A stretch of DNA of 64,000 nucleotides, from the NCBI GenBank assembly GCA_002428985.1, contig DIYL01000061.1, positions 112,486 through 176,485 of the forward strand, written 5' to 3'. The notes under the pieces were generated by a model. That model had not been told where the DNA came from, made no database searches, and saw nothing but the letters and a program-made list of their open reading frames with translations. Within the stretch, counting starts at the first letter, position 1. Every line of letters begins with the position of its first letter. Shown piece by piece: positions 53,835-62,155 of the stretch. Origin of the DNA: Anaerolineales bacterium UBA6055 (lineage in GTDB: Bacteria > Chloroflexota > Anaerolineae > Aggregatilineales > Phototrophicaceae). Position numbers and translations under genes: made by a program.

Positions 53835-54431
53835 CTATATAGAATAACTTTGAACCGCTCCATTCTTCGTCCGATACTGAGTGGTTAATGTCCCCATGTG
53901 CAATCGGTAATAGGTGAATTTTAAATCCGCTTTCCGCACGATAATCAGGTTCAAATATCCAATAATCTCGATAGCCATGCCCCCTTCAATATAGGCAAGT
54001 AATTCTGTTCTGCGATCATTGTCAAAGTCATATGAAGAGAACTCGATTCTATATCCCAAGATCCATAGTTTCTCAGTTATATATAGATTTGTGGGGTGAT
54101 TCTCTAACCAACGGATAACAATGTCGCTATGCCATTGACGCACATTCAAATTGGGAGAGTAATGCCCAAAGGAGCTAAACCCTTGATTGAATACATAGAA
54201 GAAATCTAGTAATTGTTGAGCTGTTGCTTTTTCACTTACTAGAGTCTGAAATTCATCAATCACTGGTCTTTTATTGATCGGATTACCATATATATCTGAA
54301 TCTGGAAGCTCTGATGCAAGTCGCAAATAATCCTCAACTGTTGGGTGGCGCAAGTGGTAATTTTCTGTGTCTTGAGCAAATAGTGGAACAATCAATAAGC
54401 TAGAAATAACAAAGATGATCATCCGGCGCAT
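53835..54431 (-). CDS. N-terminal fragment of FG-GAP-like protein
   Basis: 198 residues from the ATG at 54431 (GGAG seven bases upstream), with a signal peptide (MIIFVISSLLIVPLFAQ) and one FG-GAP-like acidic loop SSYDFDNDRRTE near its true end. Beyond the G run the frame carries about 48 residues that look unrelated (the end IVRKADLKFTYYRLH is basic and loses the acidic style), as expected after a frameshift. It is the likely real start of the split gene. Confidence 0.6.
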   Translation of the reverse strand: MRRMIIFVISSLLIVPLFAQDTENYHLRHPTVEDYLRLASELPDSDIYGNPINKRPVIDEFQTLVSEKATAQQLLDFFYVFNQGFSSFGHYSPNLNVRQWHSDIVIRWLENHPTNLYITEKLWILGYRIEFSSYDFDNDRRTELLAYIEGGMAIEIIGYLNLIIVRKADLKFTYYRLHMGTLTTQYRTKNGAVQSYSI

Positions 54432-54515
54432 AGTAATCTCCACTGCAATCAAAGATGGTGCACACTATTACTGTGCACCAATTCCTTTTATGTTGCAACC
54501 AATGACTTTACTACG

Positions 54516-55553
54516 CTATCCACCCAACAACACATTGATATATGCATCACCAACACCCGATAACGCATAAACAAGTGATTGTCCGCTATCAGTTGGATAC
54601 ACACCTGCATAATATGCAGTCACATCACCATTATTCATATCAATATCGAATGCAAAGAATGCCATGCCATAATCCGATTCGGTTGGTTCGAGTGCAACGT
54701 TTCTCAAATTCGGATAGATGCTTTCGATTAGTGCTTTGGCTTGATCAGTTGATGTTGGGACGGACTCGCTATAAATACCATAGGCACCCATTGACCCGCT
54801 GGTTACTTCAACTTGCACCATTTCTTGTGAAAATGTGCAGTTAGGTACGTCACAGTCTCCCGTATACAGTAAGGCTAATCCATACTCTAACAATGCCCAA
54901 TAGGTCACACCACTGAGGCTATCAGCTTCTAAGAGCAAGGATTGCATATCGGCATCTAGCTCACCGTAAATCTGATTGATCGTTTCTTGTGCTGCTGGAT
55001 TATCTAAGACCTCAGAGTCCCCATATTCGCCTGCGTATAAAATCGTCACATTCCGCCCGAGCATACTGCTGGCATAACCGAAGATCGCACTTGTCGCTTC
55101 TGGGTCAGACTCTGCTTGAATATCCAATGCGTCAATATCAATATCGTCGGGGATTTCGTTGTTATCACGCATCGCAAGGATGTCTTCAATGTCCGGTTGT
55201 CCATCACTTACATCAATCAGTGACCAATCGTCGGGGACTTCATAGGTTTCCATATTGGCACTAAAAGCCTCACGATTAAAGCCAATTTCAACCTCACCAA
55301 TAATATTCACACCTTCGTTCTCACTCGGCTCAACTGTCGGGAAATTTGCTGAACCCCGCAGTGCCTCAGATTGTATGTCAACATCAATATCACCTTGCGA
55401 TTCCAGCTCGACGTCTTCAACATCAGGCACATCCGGATTGACCCTATCCAAATTTGGCGGGTCACCACCGCCAGCGGGACCACCACCAGGAGGTTGTGCA
55501 AAAATAATGCTTGTCGATAGGAATAACGTCAAAATTATCACTAGGGGTTTCAT
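54516..55553 (-). CDS. Secreted acidic protein, unknown family
   Basis: 345 residues from the ATG at 55553 (AGAGGTG just upstream). A signal peptide (LVIILTLFLSTSIIFAQ) precedes a Gly/Pro-rich start (PPGGGPAGGG), a very Asp/Glu-rich linker, and a globular domain of about 250 residues with two Cys (CDVPNC) and Tyr/Gly-rich ends. No family is recognised. It is the first gene of an operon that continues into the FG-GAP gene 84 bases downstream and the methyltransferase. Confidence 0.7.
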   Translation of the reverse strand: MKPLVIILTLFLSTSIIFAQPPGGGPAGGGDPPNLDRVNPDVPDVEDVELESQGDIDVDIQSEALRGSANFPTVEPSENEGVNIIGEVEIGFNREAFSANMETYEVPDDWSLIDVSDGQPDIEDILAMRDNNEIPDDIDIDALDIQAESDPEATSAIFGYASSMLGRNVTILYAGEYGDSEVLDNPAAQETINQIYGELDADMQSLLLEADSLSGVTYWALLEYGLALLYTGDCDVPNCTFSQEMVQVEVTSGSMGAYGIYSESVPTSTDQAKALIESIYPNLRNVALEPTESDYGMAFFAFDIDMNNGDVTAYYAGVYPTDSGQSLVYALSGVGDAYINVLLGG

Positions 55554-55633
55554 ATTATCACCTCTCACAATTCACTATAATTCACTCTAACAGAGAAATG
55601 CTACCAATGTGTTGAGGTTATGTTATATATGGT

Positions 55634-56221
55634 TTATTTATGCGCCATTTTCGCTAACGCATCGAATAGAAGCTGAAGCTCTTCTTGCGTATATTTCGTC
55701 TGCCGTTTAAAAAATGCAGTAAAAACTCGCCCTGCACCCTGGGGCGTATTATCAAATTCTACAATCGGAATATCGGGTGGAATCTCAAGGATTTTGCGGA
55801 GCCTCGCACTAGCTTGTGTGAACTCACTTGCAGAAGTTAATGTGATAATATATGGTGCATCGACCCATACCTGATGTAGCTCATCGCGATAACGATTAAA
55901 ACAGTCAAGATAATCGCTGTCTTCTATAAAATCCCAATCGATCACAAAAATACATCCAGCAATTATTTGGTGCAAATCATATGACTCTATGAATTTACCA
56001 AACGGAAATTGACCATAGTTACCGAATATATAGAATAAGGTTGGGGGTGGGAAACGATTAAATATTATTAGTGGAAATGGAGGCTCGCTAGCCCTTGGAC
56101 CAGAAAAATCAAAATCACCAATAGCCTCAACCAAACTCATCGCTGTTGGGCTATTCTTCCTGTGTGGGTCGAGGACAAAGACTTTCGGAATCGGCTGGAT
56201 GAGTGGGTTAAGGTCAGTCAT
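55634..56221 (-). CDS. Degenerate GTPase-fold protein (no P-loop)
   Basis: 195 residues from the ATG at 56221. The order of elements matches COG2229-type GTPases, including the protein at 34353-34871: KVFVLD for strand 1, LFYIFGNYGQFPF for the LFGxPG switch region, GCIFVIDW for strand 4, APYIITLTSAS where NKxD should be, and IPPDIPIVEFDNTPQGAG for the G5 end. The P-loop GxxxxGKT is replaced by DPHRKNSPT and NKxD is lost, so nucleotide binding is improbable. Its first eight codons are duplicated at the 3' end of the histidine kinase gene. It is probably a signalling partner of that kinase. Confidence 0.65.
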   Translation of the reverse strand: MTDLNPLIQPIPKVFVLDPHRKNSPTAMSLVEAIGDFDFSGPRASEPPFPLIIFNRFPPPTLFYIFGNYGQFPFGKFIESYDLHQIIAGCIFVIDWDFIEDSDYLDCFNRYRDELHQVWVDAPYIITLTSASEFTQASARLRKILEIPPDIPIVEFDNTPQGAGRVFTAFFKRQTKYTQEELQLLFDALAKMAHK

Positions 56222-56222
56222 G
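56196..56222. repeat. 27-bp direct repeat, copy 1
   Basis: An exact copy of the sequence at 56894-56920, starting TGGATGAGTGGG and ending GTCAGTCATG. On the minus strand it spans the ATG and first eight codons of the pseudo-GTPase gene. Confidence 0.92.
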
Positions 56223-56893
56223 CTAAGATAATTCCACAACTGTCGCGCAATTCATGTTGATTATTTATTGAAACAAATCTTGTACAGGAACTTGTGCATT
56301 GAGAATTGGCGATGTGAAGGTATCGCTGACTGTAAACAAACCGAGTTTGATGTACATTCCAGATTGTAATTCCCATACCTCAACAAACTCTTCTTCAGGT
56401 TCTATAATCCAATATTCACCGACACCACTATCTTGGTAAGTTGTAAATTTCATGCCACGGTCAGCTTTGGCTGTCCCGGGCGAGATGACTTCTACAACTA
56501 AATCAGGTGCACCATCAATACCATCATTATTAATTGTACACTTTGTATTATGATTGCTGATCCATAAAACATCGGGTTGATAATAATTTAAATCGTTGAG
56601 TTTAACACTGACAGGTGCAATGTAGGCTTTACCACCCTGAATCTTATTTCGTAGAAAATATGCTACATTAAATACAGTATTCTGATGTTTAATTGTTGGT
56701 GCGCCACGAACCACAAGTTCGCCTCCAATCAGTTCGGTCGGATTTTCGCTTTCTGGCAGAGCTTCAAACTCTTTTGCTGTCATAGTTGTTTTGATCTGTT
56801 CAGCCATGATGATTCCTCATCTCATTTGCTTCAACACTATTCTACCATTATTTATATGATTCCAATTTCAAAGTAACAAAGTGAATACATGTA
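56223..56893. mobile_element. Putative Uma2 cassette between direct repeats
   Basis: 671 bases that hold just the Uma2 gene and short flanks, bordered by perfect 27-bp direct repeats (56196-56222, 56894-56920). Removing the segment plus one repeat restores a tight histidine kinase to pseudo-GTPase junction in which the kinase stop overlaps the next start (ATGACTGA). No terminal inverted repeats and no transposase are seen, so the mechanism is unknown. Long duplications like this fit repair of a staggered or nuclease-made break better than standard insertion sequences. Confidence 0.5.
56265..56807 (-). CDS. Uma2-family (DUF820) PD-(D/E)xK endonuclease
   Basis: 180 residues. The Uma2 fold signature is clear: ELIGGELVVRGAPT near residues 25-38, the nuclease core D79 in YQPDVLW, APDLVVEVISPGT with Glu106, and the downstream K/Y pattern KFTTYQDSGVGEYWII. 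Uma2 genes are hugely expanded in Cyanobacteria and Chloroflexota; the nuclease role is inferred from the restriction-like fold. Here the gene is the only content of a segment flanked by 27-bp direct repeats inside another operon. Confidence 0.9.
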   Translation of the reverse strand: MAEQIKTTMTAKEFEALPESENPTELIGGELVVRGAPTIKHQNTVFNVAYFLRNKIQGGKAYIAPVSVKLNDLNYYQPDVLWISNHNTKCTINNDGIDGAPDLVVEVISPGTAKADRGMKFTTYQDSGVGEYWIIEPEEEFVEVWELQSGMYIKLGLFTVSDTFTSPILNAQVPVQDLFQ

Positions 56894-56920
56894 TGGATGA
56901 GTGGGTTAAGGTCAGTCATG
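56894..56920. repeat. 27-bp direct repeat, copy 2
   Basis: Identical to 56196-56222. It covers the last codons and stop of the histidine kinase gene (CAT GAC TGA on the minus strand) and then repeats the 5' codons of the pseudo-GTPase gene as an orphan fragment. Confidence 0.92.
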
Positions 56921-58543
56921 AGGTAGGCTCATTTCGACAACATGTGCAGATAATGTTACGAATACAGATGTACCAACACCAACTTCACTATCTACCCGAA
57001 TCTCACCACCATGTGCCTCAATGATACGTTTGGCGATCGTTAAACCTAGACCATTATCACCTGTCGCACTTGATCGACTGTTATCACCCCGATAGAACAT
57101 ATCAAAAATATGTGGCAACTGATCTTCAGGAATACCAAGACCTGTATCACGGATTTCAATGATAACGGAGTCTGCATCAGTCTGATATGTGAGGCTGATT
57201 GTGCCACCTGTATCCGTATACTGAATCGCATTATCAATGATCTTGGTCAGCGCAGTAAACATTTGTTGGTTTTCGATTTTAAGAATCGTATTATTGTCTG
57301 CTTGAGTATAATCAAAAGTCAGCCCTGCTTTTTCAACCCGAGGACGACAGGTAATTTCGATTTCTTCTAGCAGACTTTGCAGTGACATCTCAATAAAACT
57401 CTCAGTTTTGCCCAATTCCAACCGCTGTAGCATGAGCATATTTTCGATTAAATTGTGTAATCGATTCGATTGCTCACGGATAACGCCAATATATTGTTTC
57501 TCTTTTTCTGATGTAACGCTGTTGTTGAGCAGATAAAGATAGGTGTTAATGTTAGAAATGGGGGTGCGTAAATCGTGTGATGAATATTCAATGAACTGGG
57601 ACAACATTTCAACACGTTTGCGTTCCAACTCAAGCTGTGATGCCTGTTGTTGGGCAATTTTTTGCTCTGTGATATCAGTCGCTACACCCAATGTCCCAAT
57701 TATTCCATTGGCTTCGTCACGCATGGGCTCAAGATGATATTGATAATAGTGTTTCCCTTGCTTAGTTTCGAATTGACTCGATTCCCCGGCAAGCGCTGTT
57801 TGATAAGCTTGCATCGACTTACGATCCGGTATCGTCTCGACTTGTGCACTTGTTGGCATTCGTCCGAATGTCGCTCTACGGTGCAATTTGTTATCCGTAA
57901 TCCATACAGATACCGGTAATTGTTCAGTGATTGTCCGTAAAAATGATTCAGAATCACTGAGGCGTTGTTGACGGTCTCGTTCAAGTAGAGAACGATAATA
58001 ACTCGTCAAGACGATCAATATATTACTAACGACAATCAGTGTTGTGATTTTTCCACCGATAAAATCATCAGGAGAAACAATCACATAAAATGTAGAGGCT
58101 GTGATGACTTGAATGATTGCAAGTGCGATCAACGTCCGAACAGACACAATCATGCTGGCAATTACACTGAGAAGCAAGATAAACGCGATGTCCACCAGAT
58201 ATACGTCATCTACAAAGGCATTAATGACAATGATGACATATCCTGTGACGATAATAATCCCCACTGCCCACCCATATCCTATCCGTCGCCCAGCAATATA
58301 TGCACTGACAAGAAAGATAACTGCTATCGTAATAACGATAAGACCCGGATCGGCTAATAAACCATCGACGTCAGGATCTGCCAAAATTTGGAATAGCCCA
58401 ACAGCAAGCGCAATTGGAACAAATAAGAAGACAACAGAATTTAAGAGTCGAATTTGTTGCCGTTGAATGGGATCATTAACGGTATTGTTGGGCTCAATCA
58501 GTCGATGGAAAAAATTGAGTAGGTTGTGAAGTAATTGATTCAT
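56912..58543 (-). CDS. Membrane histidine kinase with PAS domain
   Basis: 543 residues. Six transmembrane helices at about 33-185 form an integral sensor. A PAS domain at about 198-295 ends in ATDITEQK. A HisKA follows with His323 (YSSHDLRTPISNI), then an HATPase with N-box-like FTALTKIIDNAIQY, G1 RDTGLGIPE and G2 GLGLTIAKRI. No response regulator is adjacent. Downstream, beyond a Uma2 insertion, lies a GTPase-like gene, so before that insertion the kinase and GTPase-like genes were probably overlapping. Confidence 0.92.
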   Translation of the reverse strand: MNQLLHNLLNFFHRLIEPNNTVNDPIQRQQIRLLNSVVFLFVPIALAVGLFQILADPDVDGLLADPGLIVITIAVIFLVSAYIAGRRIGYGWAVGIIIVTGYVIIVINAFVDDVYLVDIAFILLLSVIASMIVSVRTLIALAIIQVITASTFYVIVSPDDFIGGKITTLIVVSNILIVLTSYYRSLLERDRQQRLSDSESFLRTITEQLPVSVWITDNKLHRRATFGRMPTSAQVETIPDRKSMQAYQTALAGESSQFETKQGKHYYQYHLEPMRDEANGIIGTLGVATDITEQKIAQQQASQLELERKRVEMLSQFIEYSSHDLRTPISNINTYLYLLNNSVTSEKEKQYIGVIREQSNRLHNLIENMLMLQRLELGKTESFIEMSLQSLLEEIEITCRPRVEKAGLTFDYTQADNNTILKIENQQMFTALTKIIDNAIQYTDTGGTISLTYQTDADSVIIEIRDTGLGIPEDQLPHIFDMFYRGDNSRSSATGDNGLGLTIAKRIIEAHGGEIRVDSEVGVGTSVFVTLSAHVVEMSLPHD

Positions 58544-58630
58544 GAGGATTGCTATCCATGCAAATTAACTAACTTACAACTGTTGTACCATAAGATAGCA
58601 ATTCCTTCGGTAAAGAAGTTGTACTCAGAC

Positions 58631-58657
58631 AAAAAAGGACAGGTATAAGCCTGACCT
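58631..58657 (-). terminator. Intrinsic terminator of mutS2
   Basis: On the minus strand AGGTCAGG pairs with CCTGTCCT (one mismatch) and is followed by T6. Confidence 0.75.
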
Positions 58658-58684
58658 CATTTATGGATTGAAGATACCTAAAAA

Positions 58685-61087
58685 CTACGTGATCGGAACC
58701 ATGTGGATAATCGTTACGCCAGAGCCGCCCTCGTTACCACGGGCTTGTGTGACTTTGCTGATGAGTGTATGGTCCCCCAAATATTCACGGACTGCCTGAC
58801 GAAGACGCCCTGTACCTTTACCATGAATAATGCGTCCAAATGGTAACCCTGAGGTATAGGCAGCATCAACATAGCGGTCGAGTAGTTCAATGGCTTCTTC
58901 GACTCGCTTCCCACGCAAATCCAATTCCAGACCGGGGGATTCAACAACTGGTGGTAATGGATCACTTGGTTCATATTGGCGGACATGCCCGCGCTTCTCA
59001 GCGCGTTTTTCGCTACGGGTACGCTTACGCATATCCGTATATTTTGCCCGTACCCTCAATGTACCGACTTGTACTTGTGCTTCTTTTTCATCAAGCTCAA
59101 CAATCGTACCCTCAGCATTGAGTGTATCGAGGAAGACTGTATCGCCGATACGGGGTTGCCATTCGACATCTTCGAGTTGTTGAACTTCTTCTGCATCATC
59201 GAGTGGGGATTTTGTCCAACCCGACATTTTTTCCGCAGCAGCTTGTAGCGCATTGAGTGTCTCAGCTGGCATGCCTGCAGATCGTAACTCGTTACGCATT
59301 TTCTTGAGTTCTTTATTGAAGTCGGATAAATCTTCTTCTGCATGACGACGTGCCGCTCGAATAACATCGCGTCGTTCATCTTCAATATTATCGAGGCGCG
59401 CTTGCAAATCATCACGACGTTCAGCGAGTTGTTCCCGTAATGATGCGATTTCATCATGTTGTTCACGGATTTCCGTCCGTGTACGCTGAATTTCGTCTAA
59501 CAAATCATCGGCTTGTAATTCTTCGGTCGCGACCATTCCGCGTGCATCAGCGATGATGTCATCCTCTAACCCTAAGCGCGAGGCAATTGCTAGCGCATTC
59601 GAACGCCCCGGTAACCCGACAATCAAACGGTAGGTTGGGCGCAATGTTTCAAGGTCAAATTCAACACTGGCGTTACGTACACCGCGTGTCTCAACACCAT
59701 AAACTTTTAACTCGGGGTGATGCGTTGTGACCATTGTTGTCACGCTGTCATTTTTGAGGCGATTGAGCAATGCGCGTGCTAATGCTGAACCTTCACCGGG
59801 GTCTGTACCTGCACCCGCCTCATCCAAAATAACAAGTGAGCGGTTATCGCATTTGTCGAGAATGGAGATGATATTGGTCATATGCGAGGAAAAGGTCGAG
59901 AGGGATTGTTCAATGCTTTGTTCGTCACCAATGTCGGCAAATATGCCGTCAAATACACTAAACGTCGCTTCATCAGCGGGAACATGCAAACCCGATTGCG
60001 CCATCAATGCCATTAAGCCAACGGTTTTGAGAGCAACTGTTTTACCGCCTGTATTGGGTCCCGTTACAACCAACACCCAAGTATCTTCATCAAACGTGAC
60101 ATCCAGTGGCACAACATGTCCTTTTAGGAGTGGGTGACGTGCTTGTTTTAGATGGATGGTACTACCGGGATGATTAAGTGTGGGAGGTTTTTGCTTGAAG
60201 GTAACGATCTTGGGTTGGATAGAATTATGATCGAGGGCATAACGGGCTTTGGCGAAGGTGAGGTCAATATATCCAAGGATTTCCACTGTCCGAACAATTC
60301 GTTCGCTTTCACCTGCGACTTCATCGGTTAAGTCTGCGAGGATGCGCCGGATTTCCTTTTCCTCTGCTAGTTGCAACTCGCGCCACTTATTGTTGAGCTC
60401 AACAGTTTCTAATGGCTCTATCCACAACGTTGCACCAGATGATGACGAATCATGCACAATCCCTTTTATTCTGCCTTTAAACTCGGCTTTCAGTGGGATA
60501 ACGTAGCGACCATTCCGTTGGGTGATGATCGGTTCTTGCAGTTTCGATTGATTACTTTTGTTGTTGATAATCCGGTCGAGCTTACTTTGTAAGCGATCAT
60601 GCGCTATCTTGAGATCTCTGCGGATAATCGCTAGCTTGGCACTGGCTGTATCCCGCACTTCAGAATTATCGTCAATTGATTTTTCAATCGAATTTTGCAA
60701 CTCCGTACATTCTTCGACTTCTTGTGATAGTTCTGATAGAAGGGGATGTGTGCCTTTTAAACGTCCCATTGTGCGCTTTAAGGTTGATGAACGGCGCAGT
60801 GTATAGCGAATATCCAACAATATACTCGGTTCGATAATGACACCGCGTTGTGCTTTGATCGCTGGTTCGCGTACATCGCGCGCACCTTGTAAGTTCACAT
60901 TTGAATTTTCTTCGAGCAACGAGACCGCTTCGGCTGTTTCGCGTTGCCAGACTTGTACCTCTTCAATCGCTGTTGAAGGATAAAGTTCCAGAGCAAGCTC
61001 TTCACCTGCGCCAAAGGTTGTATAGCGCGATAGGTCTTGCAATATTTTATGTAACTCCAGCGTTACAATTGTTTTTTCACTTATCAT
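58685..61087 (-). CDS. mutS2: MutS2 (RqcU) family ATPase/endonuclease
   Basis: 800 residues, the normal size. It has the MutS2 N-terminal clamp and lever region, Walker A GPNTGGKT at 343-350, the downstream DEAGAGTDPGEG (Walker B and signature), a long Arg/Glu-rich coiled coil (about 510-610), and a C-terminal Smr domain from about 722 (LDLRGKR, then HGKGTGRLR). MutS2 has no mismatch-recognition domain. It acts on branched DNA and, in Firmicutes, on collided ribosomes to start quality control. It is a single gene with a clear terminator. Confidence 0.95.
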   Translation of the reverse strand: MISEKTIVTLELHKILQDLSRYTTFGAGEELALELYPSTAIEEVQVWQRETAEAVSLLEENSNVNLQGARDVREPAIKAQRGVIIEPSILLDIRYTLRRSSTLKRTMGRLKGTHPLLSELSQEVEECTELQNSIEKSIDDNSEVRDTASAKLAIIRRDLKIAHDRLQSKLDRIINNKSNQSKLQEPIITQRNGRYVIPLKAEFKGRIKGIVHDSSSSGATLWIEPLETVELNNKWRELQLAEEKEIRRILADLTDEVAGESERIVRTVEILGYIDLTFAKARYALDHNSIQPKIVTFKQKPPTLNHPGSTIHLKQARHPLLKGHVVPLDVTFDEDTWVLVVTGPNTGGKTVALKTVGLMALMAQSGLHVPADEATFSVFDGIFADIGDEQSIEQSLSTFSSHMTNIISILDKCDNRSLVILDEAGAGTDPGEGSALARALLNRLKNDSVTTMVTTHHPELKVYGVETRGVRNASVEFDLETLRPTYRLIVGLPGRSNALAIASRLGLEDDIIADARGMVATEELQADDLLDEIQRTRTEIREQHDEIASLREQLAERRDDLQARLDNIEDERRDVIRAARRHAEEDLSDFNKELKKMRNELRSAGMPAETLNALQAAAEKMSGWTKSPLDDAEEVQQLEDVEWQPRIGDTVFLDTLNAEGTIVELDEKEAQVQVGTLRVRAKYTDMRKRTRSEKRAEKRGHVRQYEPSDPLPPVVESPGLELDLRGKRVEEAIELLDRYVDAAYTSGLPFGRIIHGKGTGRLRQAVREYLGDHTLISKVTQARGNEGGSGVTIIHMVPIT

Positions 61088-61543
61088 TGTTGATCTGTTT
61101 TCCAGTTAATTTTGTTCTTGTGTGAATATATTCTGTATGGATAACTCCCTGCAGTCATCTGCTAAAAGTATGCTGTCTATACGCCATAATATATCCATTG
61201 TTTTTATCATATCATTTGAAGATACACGCACCACCATTTGCCCGCATCTGCTAATGAATTCCTGATGTCGCACCACCGCCACCTAACCATTTAATATTGT
61301 AGGAGTAGGACATGTCTTTGTCAATGAATGGATGTTAGGGGATTGTGAGGGGTCACATAGCGTAATAAGTGTTCTTAATTCATGAGCCGCTATTCTTGCA
61401 TAAAATATTCGATTTTTAAAATTTATAGCGCAGATCAAAATCAATTTTGAAAGACCTCCCCTAGAGGGGGTGATTGGGAGGGGGTGAAAATTATACAGTG
61501 TAATCAGTAAGTTGATTTGGCAATATTGAGTGGAGAAAATCGT
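61088..61543. other. 456-bp intergenic region
   Basis: No gene is seen. A GC-rich hairpin CCCCT-AG-AGGGG (61458-61469) lies within a larger CCTCCC/GGGAGG pairing. The rest is AT-rich and probably carries the promoters of the divergent mutS2 and LysE-type genes. Confidence 0.5.
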
Positions 61544-62155
61544 ATGGTACTGCTGATTACATTTATCATTATTTGGGCACTATCCCCTGGTCCTGTCGCT
61601 GTGATGACATTACACGAATCTCGTAAAAATGGCTTGATGACAGGTGTCGGTGTTGCAGGTGGCGCGACCATCACATCTATTTTGATGGTGATGATGGCAC
61701 TCGCGATTTATTCGACTGAATTTTCCACATTGATCGCATCTGATAGTGGTATGATGCAATCCATTGAACAAATTGGCGCACTCGGCATTATCATCATGGG
61801 CATGATTGCAGGGTATAAAAGCCTCTGGGCGAAGCATGACGAGAGCACATCGGATAGCCAAACGAACACTAAATTTGCTTGGCTACAGGGCATGATGGTC
61901 ATGGCGACGTATATCCCGCAAGCACTGGTATATTACAACGTGATTGTTCCTAAAACTGTTGAACCCTACGCCGTTGTGTCCACGATTATCTTGCTCGGCA
62001 CAGTCAAAGTGATTTTAATCTTCGGCTGGCATGTAATGATCGCTTTTGTTGCAACCCGCTCACAAAATTGGATGACCAACAAGCGCTTTGGTAAAACCCT
62101 TGAACTTGCAACAGCGTGTTTGATTATGGCACTCGGCATCAATATCTTAATCTAA
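61544..62155 (+). CDS. LysE-type (RhtB-like) amino acid exporter
   Basis: 203 residues from the ATG at 61544 (GGAG eight bases upstream). Six transmembrane helices are predicted. The N-terminal SPGPVAVMTLHESRKNGLMTG is the LysE/RhtB signature, and a soluble loop (KSLWAKHDESTSDSQ) divides the first and second halves. It exports amino acids or related small molecules. It ends in a four-base overlap with the converging GT2 gene. Confidence 0.85.
   Translation: MVLLITFIIIWALSPGPVAVMTLHESRKNGLMTGVGVAGGATITSILMVMMALAIYSTEFSTLIASDSGMMQSIEQIGALGIIIMGMIAGYKSLWAKHDESTSDSQTNTKFAWLQGMMVMATYIPQALVYYNVIVPKTVEPYAVVSTIILLGTVKVILIFGWHVMIAFVATRSQNWMTNKRFGKTLELATACLIMALGINILI

Larger units (their letters stand above)
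52186..54431 (-). pseudogene. Frameshifted secreted FG-GAP-like protein gene
   Basis: Two adjacent frames on this strand join into a single protein of about 748 residues if one base is added to a five-G run (53980-53984 on the plus strand, CCCCC). Before the run the frame reads YIEGG; after it the other frame continues HGYRDYWIFEPDY and stays open for 600 codons. Acidic Ca-binding loops of the same FG-GAP type occur in both parts (DFDNDRRTE, NIDDDSDLE, DFNQDMQPE). A true mutation, phase variation or a sequencing error in the homopolymer are all possible. Start: ATG 54431 with GGAG upstream. Confidence 0.75.

Noticed and set aside
56223..56893. Uma2 segment as a classical insertion sequence
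   Set aside because: No transposase, no terminal inverted repeats, and a 27-bp duplication is far longer than usual target-site duplications.
58113..58466. Open frame opposite the membrane part of the histidine kinase
   Set aside because: Antisense of hydrophobic codons, polar Ile/Thr/Asn product without start signals.
61458..61469. CCCCT-AG-AGGGG palindrome as an intrinsic terminator of mutS2
   Set aside because: It lies upstream of mutS2 rather than downstream and has no T run; the mutS2 terminator is at 58631-58657.
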